DNA of 64,000 nucleotides, taken from positions 124,001-188,000 of the forward strand of contig JAIWNF010000023.1 of assembly GCA_025093555.1 (NCBI GenBank), in the 5' to 3' direction. A program made the translations under genes and the position numbers. Below the pieces are notes generated by a model, which did not search any database, was not told where the DNA came from, and saw nothing but the letters and a program-made list of their open reading frames with translations. Below, piece by piece: positions 48,178-60,538 of this stretch. The stretch's first letter is position 1. Every line of letters begins with the position of its first letter. The stretch comes from Circinella umbellata. Taxonomy: Eukaryota > Mucoromycota > Mucoromycetes > Mucorales > Lichtheimiaceae.

Positions 48178-49720
48178 TTAGGTATATATAAGGAAACCAT
48201 AGTAATATGTAACCATGGCAAACAATAACAATATAATAATAAGCAATAATATCAAAAAGTTACCAATAGAAGGAATCCAACGTTGAACGCAGTTCCAAGT
48301 AATTTGACGTTGTCTAGCAGCGATCACTTTATTCTGTAAGTCAACAATCCGGTCAGCATAATTCATACTCTTATTATATCCTTCAATTGCCACTACTGTT
48401 TTCTTGTGTTTCAACCATGCTTGCTTTACAAGTGGCAATCGATGTTGTGTTTCCTGTAGCATGTTTTGCATTCGTTTCATTCCCTCAGAGCGTGCTAATA
48501 CAATTTTACTATTAAGCTGTTCCACGTTACAATCCAGTTGTTGTAATTTTTTAATATATTCTTCAATCTCCTGACGACTAGATTCGATTCGCTTTTGCTC
48601 TTGGTCACACAAATATTGATATCGATAAATTCCTTCTGTCACATCATCAATCACATTGTCTAATGTACTAGTTTTTTTTTTAAAAAAAAAAGAAAATTAA
48701 AAATTCCCCCCAACAATATTAATATATAAGAGTGTATACTATAAATCTGTCTACTACAATAGAATAAAGTAGTGGAAAAGAAAACATAAAAGTATAATAT
48801 AAAAAAGAAACTTACATTGGACTGCCCCTTTGTCGATCCAAGGCTTCCAAAATAGGTGGTGGAGAAGATCCAGAAGAAAGTAAATGTGATCTTGAAATGC
48901 TTGCCCAGTCAGAAGGTACATGGAAACTTCGCATTTGATCACTGATCACTTGTAAAGCAGCCAATTTACGTGATGATAATGCAGTCTGTAATGGAATGAT
49001 ACCTCCTGCGGTCGTGGTAATCGGTATGGTGTTGGTAATTGTTGGAGGAACAATAGGAGAAGATATTTGAATTGCTGAAGAAGGTCTTCTTTTTCGTCTT
49101 CTTCGTTTCCACAATCCTGTTTTTGTTGTTGTACTAGTAGTAGTAGTAGTAGGATGGATCGAGGTAGTATTCTTGGTTAAGGTAGGTCTCCGCTTTTTTC
49201 GATGATATAATGGATCATCTACAGAAGTATAATATCCTTCTACTTTTTCTACTTCTCTTCTTTCTTTATTACTATTATTATTTTTCCTTAATCGAAATAA
49301 TCGTCGACCTCCTCCAATTTTTCTTTGATAATGAGGATATTCATCAGTTATTCCCGTTGCTGGTTCTGTTGTTTTTGATTTGATCAATATTGGTTCAAGT
49401 GTTGCATTATTTTTTAAAGGCGATGTTTGTACACGTTTCAAAGGACGTCGTTGTTGGCTATTGTTATACTCTTCAGTATCACTATTAACGGCCGATGTCG
49501 ATATACTAGACGATTTTCTCAATCGATGTCGAACTGTGTCAACAAATTTGGCTGTAATGGGACGCTTCTTATTATTGATGCTAGTAAAGGTTTGCGGATA
49601 CGGGAAATCGGGATAGTAGGGTGTTGTTCCAATTCCCAATCCAGCAATGTTATGATCGTCCAATGGTGTCGATGTTGATTTTCCATGTTTAACAAAGTGA
49701 TTGACCTCATCAAACTCCAT
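48178..49720 (-). CDS. predicted coiled-coil, C-terminally membrane-anchored protein, 464 aa
   Basis: Two exons splice in frame: 49720-48816 and 48667-48178. The first 300 residues are disordered, basic and Ser/Thr-rich with clusters such as KRRRRKRRPSS and TTTTTSTTTK. Exon 2 encodes a long heptad-like helix (residues about 310-420: EQKRIESSRQEIEEYIKKLQQL, MQNMLQETQHRLPLVKQAW) followed by one strong membrane segment (FLILLLIIILLLFAMV) and a few residues, the layout of a tail-anchored protein. Tail-anchored proteins of this kind often act in tethering or fusion at ER, Golgi or endosomal membranes, but I recognise no SNARE zero-layer or other family signature. Function is therefore unknown. A possible alternative last exon at 48140-48079 is described under findings. 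Confidence 0.75.
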
Positions 49721-52045
49721 TCGCTAATATGTTTACTGATAAAGTATAGTTTTTTTTATTATTATTTACAGAAAAAAAAAAGGAAGGGGTTCTTTTACTC
49801 TTTTAAGGTAAAGAAGTAAAAAAAGAAAGTAATATAATAAGAAAAAGGAAAAAATATATATAGGAAAATTAAGAAATGAAAAAAAAAAAGATGTGTCACG
49901 TTGTAAAAGGTAGATGTATTATGTGTGGGGTTCAACTCTTATTTTTATTTTTCGATCGTCGTTATCTCTTTCCTTTTGCACTATAAACTCTTGGCTTAAT
50001 ATGAAAAAAAAAAGGTACAGCTCAGATTAACTGGGAATGGGAACTCTGGAGTTTATTGTGTGATCCACGCAGCTTTACAAATGCTCCGTTTTAATTAGTT
50101 TGACCTGATTTATATAAATCCTGGGGTCAATTGTAATAATGGAATGAAACATATCAAATCATAATAATGGGTCGATCTCCAACCATTTGGCTTCTAAAGC
50201 TGTTTTTAAGATATATACACTAGGCATTTATTTAGTGTATGTCATTGATAAAGTAGAGTTTCTCTAATAAAAATGTCCAACCCCTTAAGTTAATTACTTT
50301 CGGCCCACTCCTTTTGGTTTAAGATCAATTATCACATTCCTTGCCTTTTCGCTTTTTTGGGAGAAGAGGAAAAAAGAAGAACCAAATTACCATTGTAAAT
50401 ACATTTTCATCGTTGTCGTGGGAACACTATTAAACTTTTTTTTATTTTGATAGAAGAAAAAGATATCCTGGAAAAGGCAGATCAAACAAATCAAAATAAA
50501 AGCTGTCACCCTATAACATCACATTACAGGTGAGGGGAATGAAAAAAAGTTCGTGTGTTCCGAGCATAAGGTTTAATTCCATAAAAGGTTAAGATTGGTA
50601 ACCAGTAAAAAAAAGTATGAAACTGGATCAGCTGTTAATCAATTGCGAGAAGTCTAAAGCTTTTTGATTTGAAACGAAATCTCATACCTTATTGCCAGTA
50701 TTCTTATTATTTTTACGAGCTAAATGAAGATATCCGTTTTTTTTTTTTTTAGAAAATGTAATTTTCATATAATTTGTATATACTGTTTGTTGTTGAGTAG
50801 TAATATGTGTCAAATATTTTCTATTACCGCATAACTTACATGTTTTTGTGTTAGATTCGTGTAAGTGAGACACGCAAAAGAAGTGATGTCTGGAATTCTA
50901 ACTACATCCCTTCAATGGCCCAGACGGTTTAGATAATAAACAACGAGTTTTATATTGTAATATATTAAATCAGTTGTTTATTTATATAGGTAACAATGAA
51001 TTGTTCCATTCACTGGTAGGATATGTAGTTCCACGAGTTATAAGTCTCAACAATACCATAAAAGTAGCATGGCGGCACCTTTTTCTTATTAATATCTAAT
51101 ACAGTGATTTGTGGTTAAAAATCTAGAATTTCTAGAGTGTTCAAGCTATTTTTTTTTAGCTAAATCAAAGCTTTCATTTTTTACAGAAGAGCTCAAATAT
51201 TTTGTAGTAGTCAATCAAAATAAAACACTTCAAATAATATACTAGTAGGTTGAGTACGTAATAGGAAATAGTTAACTTATTATTATAATGTAATAGTATA
51301 CATATATATATATATATTCTGTGATGTGACATCTAATTCTTTGAGTGCTTCGATTTCTTTTCGAAATTTTCTCTTCTGCTCATTTATAGTTTCTGTCGTA
51401 TTTGAAGAAGGCTGCAGACATACAAATAATCGAGCAGGAAGAGATTAGTGGACTAGCTGTTTATTAGATGCTCTACAACACACGAATAGAGTTTTCTTAT
51501 CTGCATATTAAAACAAAAATACCACTAGATAGCACAGATAATTCTCTACATACATCGAATGGATTAAATAATAGACACGGTATGTAAAAGCAATTTCTTA
51601 CAGATCTTGTATTTACAGAATATACAGTTGAGGTAAACTAAAAAGAACGAGTGGAAGAATCAACTAATATTTTTATTTTCAAGCGAAATTATACAGAACA
51701 TATGATTTTTAAATGCAATCGATAAATATATTCCAACTATGTATTTTTGCTACGTATGAACGAGAACTGCGAAAAAAAAATTCATTTAATCAATTGTTCC
51801 CCATTACATCAGCCCCGCTAACAAAACTATCTCGGTGCTTTACGGATTTTAATTTTGATAAGGCTTCATAGACATATCCAGGCTCTTCTTTCTCTTTAGC
51901 GCTACATGCTGATTCCAGTCTTAATCCATAGTAAGTGATAAATTCCTGATCAGTATTAACGGAAAGATTCAAATTGTCATTTGAATACTTTTCAATAACT
52001 TACATCATAGTTATCAATTTCATATGATTTAGAGTAACAAGGTGT
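49721..52045. other. long intergenic stretch
   Basis: No supported gene. A minus-strand frame at 50682-50873 contains a CKLCGNRKYL motif, and one at 51790-51972 (ITYYGLRLESACSAKEKEEPGYVYEALSKL, given in part) has protein-like composition. Neither has a start context or known domain, and they may be decayed fragments. Confidence 0.45.
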
Positions 52046-53663
52046 TTGACAAAGAGACTTACTTGGGTAAAGCGAGCTGATGCTTCATACCAGCCAGAAA
52101 GGGATGATCTACTAGGAGTACAGCTCTTGGAATGGCAAGAATGGAAACCAGGCCAGGATAAAAAAAAGCCTGTGAAAGAAACAAGGCCAGATATTAAAAA
52201 ACTTATGGATCTCGATACCTTTCAGAAATTTTGTAGTAACCCACAAGGTACCTCTATTGGCAGTCAGTATGGACCAGCAACAAGTACCCAGCATATTGTA
52301 AAGAGCGAAATAAAGACCACTGTCAAATCCACAGCTGCCAAAAGTACCAGAGGCGCATATCGCTCTTACACACCACTGCAAGTGTTACAGACTTGGTAAC
52401 AGGCAGACTTCGGTAAAAGCGAACTCATGGTTATATGGGTTGTACAAGCCGGTTCAGCAGTATAAAAGGGCTGCTGGGCTGGAAAAATAAAAAATTAACC
52501 TCTTTTTCTACTGTATCATTTATTGACCTGGTTAAAAGTTCACTATAGACAGGACTAGTCTATAACAGCAAGTGCGAGAACTGCTTGATCTTGTTATTGA
52601 GGAAGGAATATCTGCAAGACAAGCAGGCTTAGCTGTAGGTATCATTGTGAGAACAGCTCAACACTATGTGAAAACATATAGAGATGACGAGGAGAAGCGT
52701 TTGCCCGGTACCAAGAAGGCTCCTCGTCTGGGAGGGAATAATTGAAAGCTTGAGCCAAAGCACACTGATTTTCTTTGTCGTTACTACGATAATAATGCAG
52801 CTGCTGTTTTGTGAGAGGCAAGAGATGCCTTGATTTCAGCTTTTCCAGACATTAAGTCAATCACCCTTTCCGGCCTTCACAAACACCTTGTTCAGCATGT
52901 ATCTCTCATTCTTAAGAAATTAGATCCAATTGTGGCCCCGAGAACATCTGAGAGCACTTTAAATCAACGAAGAAAGAAAATATTGCAGTGGTTGGATGAT
53001 AAGGAAATGGACTGGTTCAACAACTGTGTTTTTATTGATGAGGCGGGATTTAATATGCATATCCGAAGAAATTTTGGTACGTAGATCCAAACGAGCGCTA
53101 CCAGCAAAAGCCGTGTTGTCTGCTAACAAAGACATTAGTACTTCTATACTTGGAGCAATGTGCGAGAAAGGGGTTATCGACTTGACCTTGCGCAAACAAA
53201 GGCTATCCAGAAGAAAAATGCTTCAGCCAAGAAGAGAATACGGGATGATGGAAAGCCTGCTGAAGTACCCGATGTTAATACAAGAGTAGGTACTCGAAGT
53301 GAGCAATTCAAGGAGTTTATTAGCAATGCGATGGATACGCTTGACAAGCATAATATGCAAGGTCGTTATCTTGTCTTAGATAACGCTTCTATTCACAAGA
53401 CTGATGATGTCCAAAAATTCATTAAGACTCGTGGATATAAAGCTGTTTACTTGCCCCCTTACTCCCCTTTCTTAAATCCAATAGAGATATTTTGGTCAAA
53501 GCTCAAAGCCGATGTAAAAAGAGACTGTCTCACGGCAACAGATAACCTGAGCGCTAGAATTGTTGAGTCTGCAAAGCAGGTTAATGTGGGGGACTGTCAG
53601 AACTGGATTAGGCACTCTGCTTCATTTTTTGATAGGTGTTTGGCTCTTGAGCCAATGCTTTAG
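52046..53663 (+). pseudogene. dead IS630/Tc1-mariner transposase, interrupted by a solo LTR
   Basis: Conserved parts are readable. They include an N-terminal stretch (LLEWQEWKPGQD), a helix-turn-helix (LDLVIEEGISARQAGLAVGI), VFIDEAGFN (first Asp), LVLDNASIHK (second Asp) and PPYSPFLNPIEIFW (Glu), ending at a normal stop at 53663. It is inactivated by a 185-bp insertion at 52383-52567, in-frame TGA codons near 52743 and 52813, a one-base shift near 53083 and another near 53195. No terminal inverted repeats were found in the flanks. It differs from the intact transposase at 5855-7189 and belongs to another subfamily. Confidence 0.9.
52383..52567 (+). mobile_element. solo LTR, 185 bp, with 5-bp target duplication GCAAG
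   Basis: The insertion starts TGTTACAGACT and ends AGTCTATAACA, the TG...CA inverted ends of a long terminal repeat. The 5-bp word GCAAG flanks it at 52378-52382 and 52568-52572. Removing it together with one GCAAG restores the transposase frame across the site (codons for ...YTPLQV and RELLDLV become adjacent). A TATAAAAG box lies at 52461 and an AATAAA signal near 52486. No internal retrotransposon genes remain, as expected after LTR-LTR recombination. Confidence 0.9.
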
Positions 53664-54198
53664 TAAAGTGTACTATGAATAAACTGCTTTTTTTATATAC
53701 GCAAACTTGCAATAGTACGCAAAAAAAAAAAATAAGGACACGGAAAAAAAAATTGTGTGCCCAAATCGATTGGAAAAAAACCAATAAACAAGATATGTAT
53801 CAAATTGGCTTAGCTGTGTTACCTTTATATATGTTATGTAGCACTAAAATGTTCTCTTCACTTTTTCTCTGGTTTCGTAAGAAGGTATTTTCCATATTTG
53901 AGTAGACGATTGCCTCATTTCTTTTTTTGTGTTTCTTTGTTATTATTTTTTTTAATTTTCTTCTGTTTTTGTTTGATAAACAAACTTTTACTATTATGAA
54001 TATTCTTTAGATTATATACAGAACGTTTGATCCCAACAATACACATTCTTTTCTATTAAATTTATACACGTACAAATAATTACATTCATTAATATTCTTA
54101 CAACAGCTGGTAAGTTTCAGAGTTCTTCTTAAATTATAATACTTTATCTAATAAAAATAAAAAGATACAATCATTTTCTATAAAAGCATATAAAAAGT
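53664..54198. other. intergenic and probable promoter of the HET gene
   Basis: AT-rich. A 76-codon frame at 53675-53905 is lysine-rich and not supported. Confidence 0.6.
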
Positions 54199-56232
54199 AT
54201 GTATATCACATACGAAACCACACAATGGACTTTGGATCCGACTAATCCTGATTCGAACACCGTTAAATTATTTACATCACCACCAAAATCAGCAACAGCG
54301 AATAATAATAACGAAAACAATTATAATTTAGCTGAGAACGATGTTATATCTAAACCAAAGTTTATGCCAACAAAACTTGTTCGAGTATCTGACATGCAAG
54401 TAATTCTTGGTTCTCAAGTAAATGAAGGATACTGTGCATTATCTTATTCATGGAATCAATCTGGTGATATAATCACCGTGAATAATCAAAACAATACAAA
54501 GAAAAATGCTAGAGTTGATCGAGGCAAGCACATTATTGCTGAAAATCTAACAGCACTTATGATAAGCGCTACACACAACCGTCCTACATTAAAAGGAAGA
54601 ATCACCAGAAAGCTCAAACAATATATTCGTCGAGACTATCAAGGGAAGAACAACAATAAAAGATATGTAACGTTTGAAATTATTATTCAACAAATATGCC
54701 AAGATTTTAACATTAAATACATATGGTACGATCAAATGTGTATCGATCCAAACAACCTTGAAGAGAAAGATAACGAAACACGCAACATATATCGAATATA
54801 CAATAATGCTTATTATACATTAGCACTTATACCTGAATTTTGTATTAAAAAAGAAAAAATACTCGCTCTCCGTGACACTATGCCAATAGAAGCAGAGGAT
54901 AATCAGTCGATTCATAAGAAAATGGCTGAATTATTCTATCAAACAGCAAATGAAGAAATATCAAATTCTCAATGGGCTAAACAATTATGGACATTGGTAG
55001 AGACAATTAATTCCAACAAGATACTTTTCATTGGTCAAAACGCTCACTTGTTAATCGGTGACGATGTCAACAGCAACAACAAAAAGGTACATTTGGATGG
55101 TTATATTGGAAAGCTTATCAAGTTATCAATATATAAAGAAAAATACAGCATTCCAAACATTTTACGTCATCTACATATGCGAACTGCAACCAATGATTAT
55201 GACCAAGTGTATGCTCTCGCCAATCTTTTTCCTAAAATTATTAAGAGATCAGTCATTAACTCTCATCAACCGTGTGAAGACTTGGTGGTACAGTTGTATG
55301 GACTTTTGGCGAAGAAAGACGTTAGTATTATGTTGCTCAAAGACTACAATACTACCGCTAATTACAAATGTAAGAACAAAACCACCGAATCATCATCATC
55401 TCTATCGTCTTCATCACGGACAACTAATGAGAGTAAAACAACAACTAGTGGAAGTAAAATAACGATATATACCTCAGCAACGACAACGACAACGACAACG
55501 GCAGAAGCTACGTGTAAGGTTCCCGTTCAAAAATATAATATGCCATCCTGGTGTGGCAATCTCAGTAGTGGAGATCATCTTAATGACACAGTAAAAACGA
55601 CATTATTTAAAAACTACACCGTCATTGGAAGAAGCTTAACAGTAACATGTACTGGGGTCATAAGCACCAAAAAGTATATTGTACAAGGACTTTTCACACT
55701 CGTATACAATGATTTACCTCCTAAACTTCCAGAATATTATACAGATCGTCGACATGCACATCTTGGAATCACTATAAAATTACCTGGCCAAGACATTACT
55801 AAAAATCTGGTGCTAAAGAATTTTTCTCTTCCTATTGTCGATTGGAATAAAAGTATTGGCAGCAAGCATAAAGTCTTTAATAGAATTACAAAGTATCTTC
55901 GATTCTTGTCGAACTTCATGGAGATACGGAAAGAGAATTTGTTTTGGTATGCTCCAAAGGCAAATAAAAAATACGCAACTATCAATGGACTCTTCTTGAC
56001 CGAAAATGATGTTGCTATTACAAAACATCAACACATCATACTCACTGGGATACCATTTGAAAGTAATGATAATACGTATTATCCAATAATCAGGAAGAAA
56101 GAGCGCAGTGGTAACAGTAGTAACAAGAATAATAATAATTATGAAGTTGTCGGTAGGATTAAAATGTACAATCCTGGAGGTTATTTTTTTTCTGGTTACC
56201 CATTACCTGAGCAGACATATACCATTGAATAA
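54199..56232 (+). CDS. HET-domain (heterokaryon incompatibility-type) protein, 677 aa, intronless
   Basis: HET domains act in non-self recognition in filamentous ascomycetes, where they can trigger incompatibility cell death; in other fungi their role is uncertain. The HET signature is present in order: YCALSYSWN (78-86), YIWYDQMCIDP (174-184), RNIYRIYNNAYYTLAL (195-210), WAKQLWTLVE (259-268) and TNDYDQVYALANLF (331-344). The C-terminal half has a Ser/Thr-rich linker (about 393-435) and an unassigned beta-rich region ending GYPLPEQTYTIE. No STAND ATPase or repeat domain follows. The gene is a single exon, unlike most genes in the window, and lies just after a dead transposon. The frame is clean, so it is probably functional. 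Confidence 0.85.
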   Translation: MYITYETTQWTLDPTNPDSNTVKLFTSPPKSATANNNNENNYNLAENDVISKPKFMPTKLVRVSDMQVILGSQVNEGYCALSYSWNQSGDIITVNNQNNTKKNARVDRGKHIIAENLTALMISATHNRPTLKGRITRKLKQYIRRDYQGKNNNKRYVTFEIIIQQICQDFNIKYIWYDQMCIDPNNLEEKDNETRNIYRIYNNAYYTLALIPEFCIKKEKILALRDTMPIEAEDNQSIHKKMAELFYQTANEEISNSQWAKQLWTLVETINSNKILFIGQNAHLLIGDDVNSNNKKVHLDGYIGKLIKLSIYKEKYSIPNILRHLHMRTATNDYDQVYALANLFPKIIKRSVINSHQPCEDLVVQLYGLLAKKDVSIMLLKDYNTTANYKCKNKTTESSSSLSSSSRTTNESKTTTSGSKITIYTSATTTTTTTAEATCKVPVQKYNMPSWCGNLSSGDHLNDTVKTTLFKNYTVIGRSLTVTCTGVISTKKYIVQGLFTLVYNDLPPKLPEYYTDRRHAHLGITIKLPGQDITKNLVLKNFSLPIVDWNKSIGSKHKVFNRITKYLRFLSNFMEIRKENLFWYAPKANKKYATINGLFLTENDVAITKHQHIILTGIPFESNDNTYYPIIRKKERSGNSSNKNNNNYEVVGRIKMYNPGGYFFSGYPLPEQTYTIE

Positions 56233-59200
56233 ACACAAAATATTTTTTTTTTATTTTACATTATTGGAAATGTAGAGATTGACGTGTTTTTCTCGAATAT
56301 CTGAAAATTAACTCATCCAATTTTCTAAAATCTCAAGAATCTGATTATCTATTATATATTCTTTAAATTGGTGTTGTTCCGACACAACAAAAGGGTCTAA
56401 TTTGAGGTATACCTACGACAATGATATTATACAGCTAAATGGTATTTTAAAGTTTTATTTTAGTCTTCGACACTTTTCTTTCGCGGATGGATGGTGTAAA
56501 TGAGAAATATTTTATTATTGGATGAAGTATAAAATAAAAGTTTATTACACAATTAGTAGTTTTTTTTTAATTGATGGATATGCGCTTGATCCTGCTTTCT
56601 TTTCTTTTTTTTTTTTTTTTTTTTTTTTTTGCTTCTCAAAGACAGTGCCATGTTGGATACTTAGCATGAACCTTGCTTTTAATTTAGCAGTTGTATAGTA
56701 CATAATCTAACCAATTTTTGATTTTTGAGGTCAATACACAAACAAGCACCTAATCACCAATATAGAACTTTCAAGAATTTGTTGTCACGCTACATATATA
56801 TTCAATTTTCTCTTTTAGAAGAAGCGAAAAAAGGCTTATCTAGATCAGAAATACAAAGAAATTGGGATATATATCTTCTGACTGTAAAGGCAGGCCCATT
56901 TACAGTACCATCATAAAAGATAATATCATTTTTTTTACATTAGAATACAATGAACAAGAAAGAAGTATTAGAGCATAACAAGTATTTCAGGTCTAGCTTA
57001 TAGGTAGAAAAAGAAAAAAAATTACAATATGACATTCTCAATATATATAAAGATATTGAGCCTAAACCCATAAGAAGATCATTCATGAAGAATGTAAATT
57101 ATTTAATTGTTTAAGGATATTTATACACACACAATGTGATTCGTCATCCAGGAAGAGGTTTGATACTTGGAGTTATACTGCTAGATATCATAATCGAATA
57201 GTACGGATATTTTAATGCTAGTAGTACGTAATTATGAGGAAGCTAATAAAAATATGATGTATTTGTAAACTGAAGAATGAAATAATAGTAGGAGAAAAAA
57301 GTAAAATAGTAAATGGATAGAACTAAAAGTCTATTGGCATTAGACATCCATGGATTCGCTGGAACAATAAACTGGTTCTATAATACGAAGCTGTTAGTCA
57401 CTAAAACTGCTGTCCTTGGCATGTTTTTTCCGCCTTTTTATTTATTTTATTAATAAAAAGCGGGGCTAAATTGATTATTAAAATGTTCTATTTTTATATT
57501 TCCCAATACTTGGAACCGTTATTTTTATGTTGCATAAATAGCATGAATCTTTAAATCTTTAAATGGTTTTACCATCGCGATTCCGCGAACAATCATTGTT
57601 CATCAATGGCTATCATAATATAGTTTATGGCAATACAAACCGCGACTGACGTACTAAGAGTTTATCTTTTTTTTCTCAGAGATAGTAATAAAATCAGCTG
57701 TGTATGTAGTAAGAAATCAAATAACGGAGGAAGGGCCGAGGAAAAAAAAGCAAGAGATTGGTACAACCATAACTATATAACAGCCTATATTGAGTGTTAA
57801 AAAATTTCTAGGTAAAAATAATATTCAACTTGTTATTGGTAGCGGAAGAGAATAAAAATAAAAGTATTAAATAAAAAAAAAGAAAAGAAAGTTCTCCAGC
57901 AATGATAGTATATTTTAATATATTAATATATACACGCATGTAGTAAAAACATGTGGAAGTAAGACGTAATTGTCAGTTATTGGAGTTCCATTTCTATTAG
58001 CGCTTTACAAGTAAAACAAAAAAGGACACCTGTCACATTTGATAGACGGCATTGATCGGACATCCGATCAATTGTCTAAATTACGCCAATTTTTTTTTTT
58101 GTGCCATATCCTTACTCTTTATCATATAAAGAAATAAAGAACCCCCATATGCCATGTAAACTATTTTAGTGTTAGCTTAAATTGGTTACCATGGTGCCAA
58201 ATCTAATATTCTTGTATTACTTTAGAAGAAATTGTGTATCTGAGCAAGAGAAAGATGTAATACTTGTCAGATCTTTTCTTTGTTATAATATCCAATCAAT
58301 CATTTCTCTTTTTCACCCCGAACACACTTTTTTACTTTATTTTATTAAACACCAATAATATTTCGTGAAAAATATAATATATAAATATGACATAGCAAAT
58401 GATAAAGCTTAAAAAGATAGTGTGTAAGGATAGTATAGTAAATTAATCAAAGTATATGTATAGAATTAGGTATATTTCATGTATATCAATCTCTGTATCC
58501 GATTTCATCAAATTAATCGAATTAGGGGATGCAGGATTAATGTATGGAATAGTGTCATGACAATTTTTTAACATTGAAAACTGGATTTCTATTTTAAACA
58601 GTTCAGTCTTTTTCGGAACTATTACGTATCGTTGTACCAGATTATAAACCACCGACACCATTTTTATAGAACAGCTAGACCATAGCGGATCTTGAGAAAA
58701 AGTAAAGCACAACAGTTTTATACTAAACGGAACAAACCAAAGGGTTTGTGTCTCCGACATATAACATGGCAATAAGATCGAACTTTTAAGAATATTATAC
58801 TACATATGATAGTACTTCTGTCATGTGGGTTAGAATGGAATCTTGAGAGTCGAAAGGGAACGAATTATATCTCGTGGTGATTCATTGTTAGCGGACGCTT
58901 TGAATGTGAACAGAGACTTACCTACCTGTTTTCATACATAAACTATTGTCACTTCCGTTTTTTTTTTATTTTTAGAAATACGAATAAAGGATATCGCTAT
59001 ACAGGAATAGTAGTGTCAAGAAAGACATTAGAGATACGTACTATTCTGATCAAATTATAACAGATTATACATATACGTAAGGTGTTACATGAGAGAAGTG
59101 GTAGCAGCTACAAGGGTTTATTATCGGATATTGCTTAAAAAAAAGATATTCAAGTTGACACGCGAACTACGCATGGTTATAATGTATTGGTGGATCTTTT

Positions 59201-59659
59201 TTTTGCATTCGAAGTTCACCTATACGTAATATACTGCTTAACCCGATATATCAAAACGTATCATATTCTAAGCTAGAATAATGAGCACAATTTTATATTT
59301 TTTCGTTGCTTTTGTAGAATTCCTTTTATATTATTTTCCTAACGATACTAAACAAAGAACGAAAATGTTATGTATTGTCTTTTGCTTAACAGCTGTTGTA
59401 TATCAGCTTTATATTTATTGTATAATAGGATGCAGTGATCTAATAATGTAAGAAAAAAAATTGATATATAGGACATGAATCAACCCTTCCTTTGCTCTGC
59501 TGTATGCATATTGTAGATACCTTCATTGTTTAAAGTGCCTGACTTGATTTTCTGATATTTCATTGGCTATTTTTGTAGCCCCGTCGAGGATTTGCCACTT
59601 GTAAGCGCAAGAGAGTGTATACGTTTTTCAACTCCACCTTTTACAAAAAAAAACCGACC
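56233..59659. other. 3.4-kb AT-rich stretch with no supported gene
   Basis: A 63-codon plus-strand frame at 56725-56916 ends with a protein-like stretch (EAKKGLSRSEIQRNWDIYLL) and could be a fragment of a lost gene. A 109-codon minus-strand frame at 58443-58772 has mixed composition but no domain. A poly-T run of about 30 lies near 56605-56631. The end next to 59660 holds the promoter and leader of the coatomer gene. Confidence 0.5.
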
Positions 59660-60538
59660 ATGGTGAATCTCTCATTATACTCCATCAAGGCAGTTGTATT
59701 GCTTGATGCTGAAGGAAATCGTGTACTTGCAAAATATTATGGCTCAGATTATTCCAATTTGAAAGAACAAAAAGCATTTGAAAAGGGTTTGTTTGATAAA
59801 ACTAAGCGTGCACAAGGTTCGTTTATAATTATTATTATTATTATTATTATGGAATGCATATATGCGTTGACAAAGAAGGGATGAAGACGATGACTTTTAT
59901 AATCTTGATTAACATTGAAGATAAAAATGGAAAATTTTAGGTGAAGTGATCTTATATGACAATCAAGTTGTATTGTACCGTTCAAATATTGATATATTCT
60001 TTTATGTTGTTGGATCAACTGAAGAAAACGAGTTGATTTTATTGAGTATGCTCAATGCATTTTATGACGCTGTTTCTACTTTGTTAAGGTACCAATTAAT
60101 TCTTTCGTCTCTCTCGCACTTATCAATATATTTTCGAATTGTAACTAGAATAGGATAAGTAATTTATGCTTCTGTGGTGACGATGTTATATATATAGATT
60201 TCAAGTAGAGAAGCGATCAGTGATGGATAATTTGGATTTAGTAGTACTCTGTCTAGATGAAACGGTTGACAAAGGGTAGGTTTCTATTTCCTTATATATA
60301 ATGACCGACAACAGGATATGACGGGAGGTTAGGTTAATAGTGATTATGAAGAAAAAGAGAAAAGAAGCTTTACTCAATAAGGTTATATAGAATTATTCTT
60401 GAAACCGATGCAAACGCCATTGTTAGCCGAGTATCCAAACCACGACTTGACATGGTCGATATTCCATTTAGTGAGCAAACACTGATGCAAGCATACCAAT
60501 CGGCTAGAGACAGATTCGCAAGCCAATTGCTTAGATAA
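59660..60538 (+). CDS. RET3: coatomer subunit zeta, 176 aa
   Basis: This is a small subunit of the COPI coat that covers Golgi-to-ER vesicles; it pairs with coatomer gamma in the F-subcomplex. Four exons splice in frame: 59660-59816, 59941-60088, 60198-60275 and 60391-60538. The protein starts MVNLSLYSIKAVVLLDAEGNRVLAKYY, the typical longin-like opening of zeta-COP and adaptor sigma subunits. It continues with DNQVVLYRSNIDIFFYVVGS, ENELILLSMLNAFYDAVSTLLR, LDLVVLCLDETVDKGIILETDA and ends FASQLLR. Length and motif order match zeta-COP and not AP sigma chains. The ATG at 59660 was chosen for that homology, although an in-frame upstream ATG exists at 59615. Confidence 0.93.

Noticed and set aside
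52383..52567. Intron within the transposase (GTAACAGG...ATAACAG)
   Set aside because: GT-AG borders can be drawn, but TG...CA inverted ends, an exact 5-bp duplication and frame restoration explain the segment better as a solo LTR.
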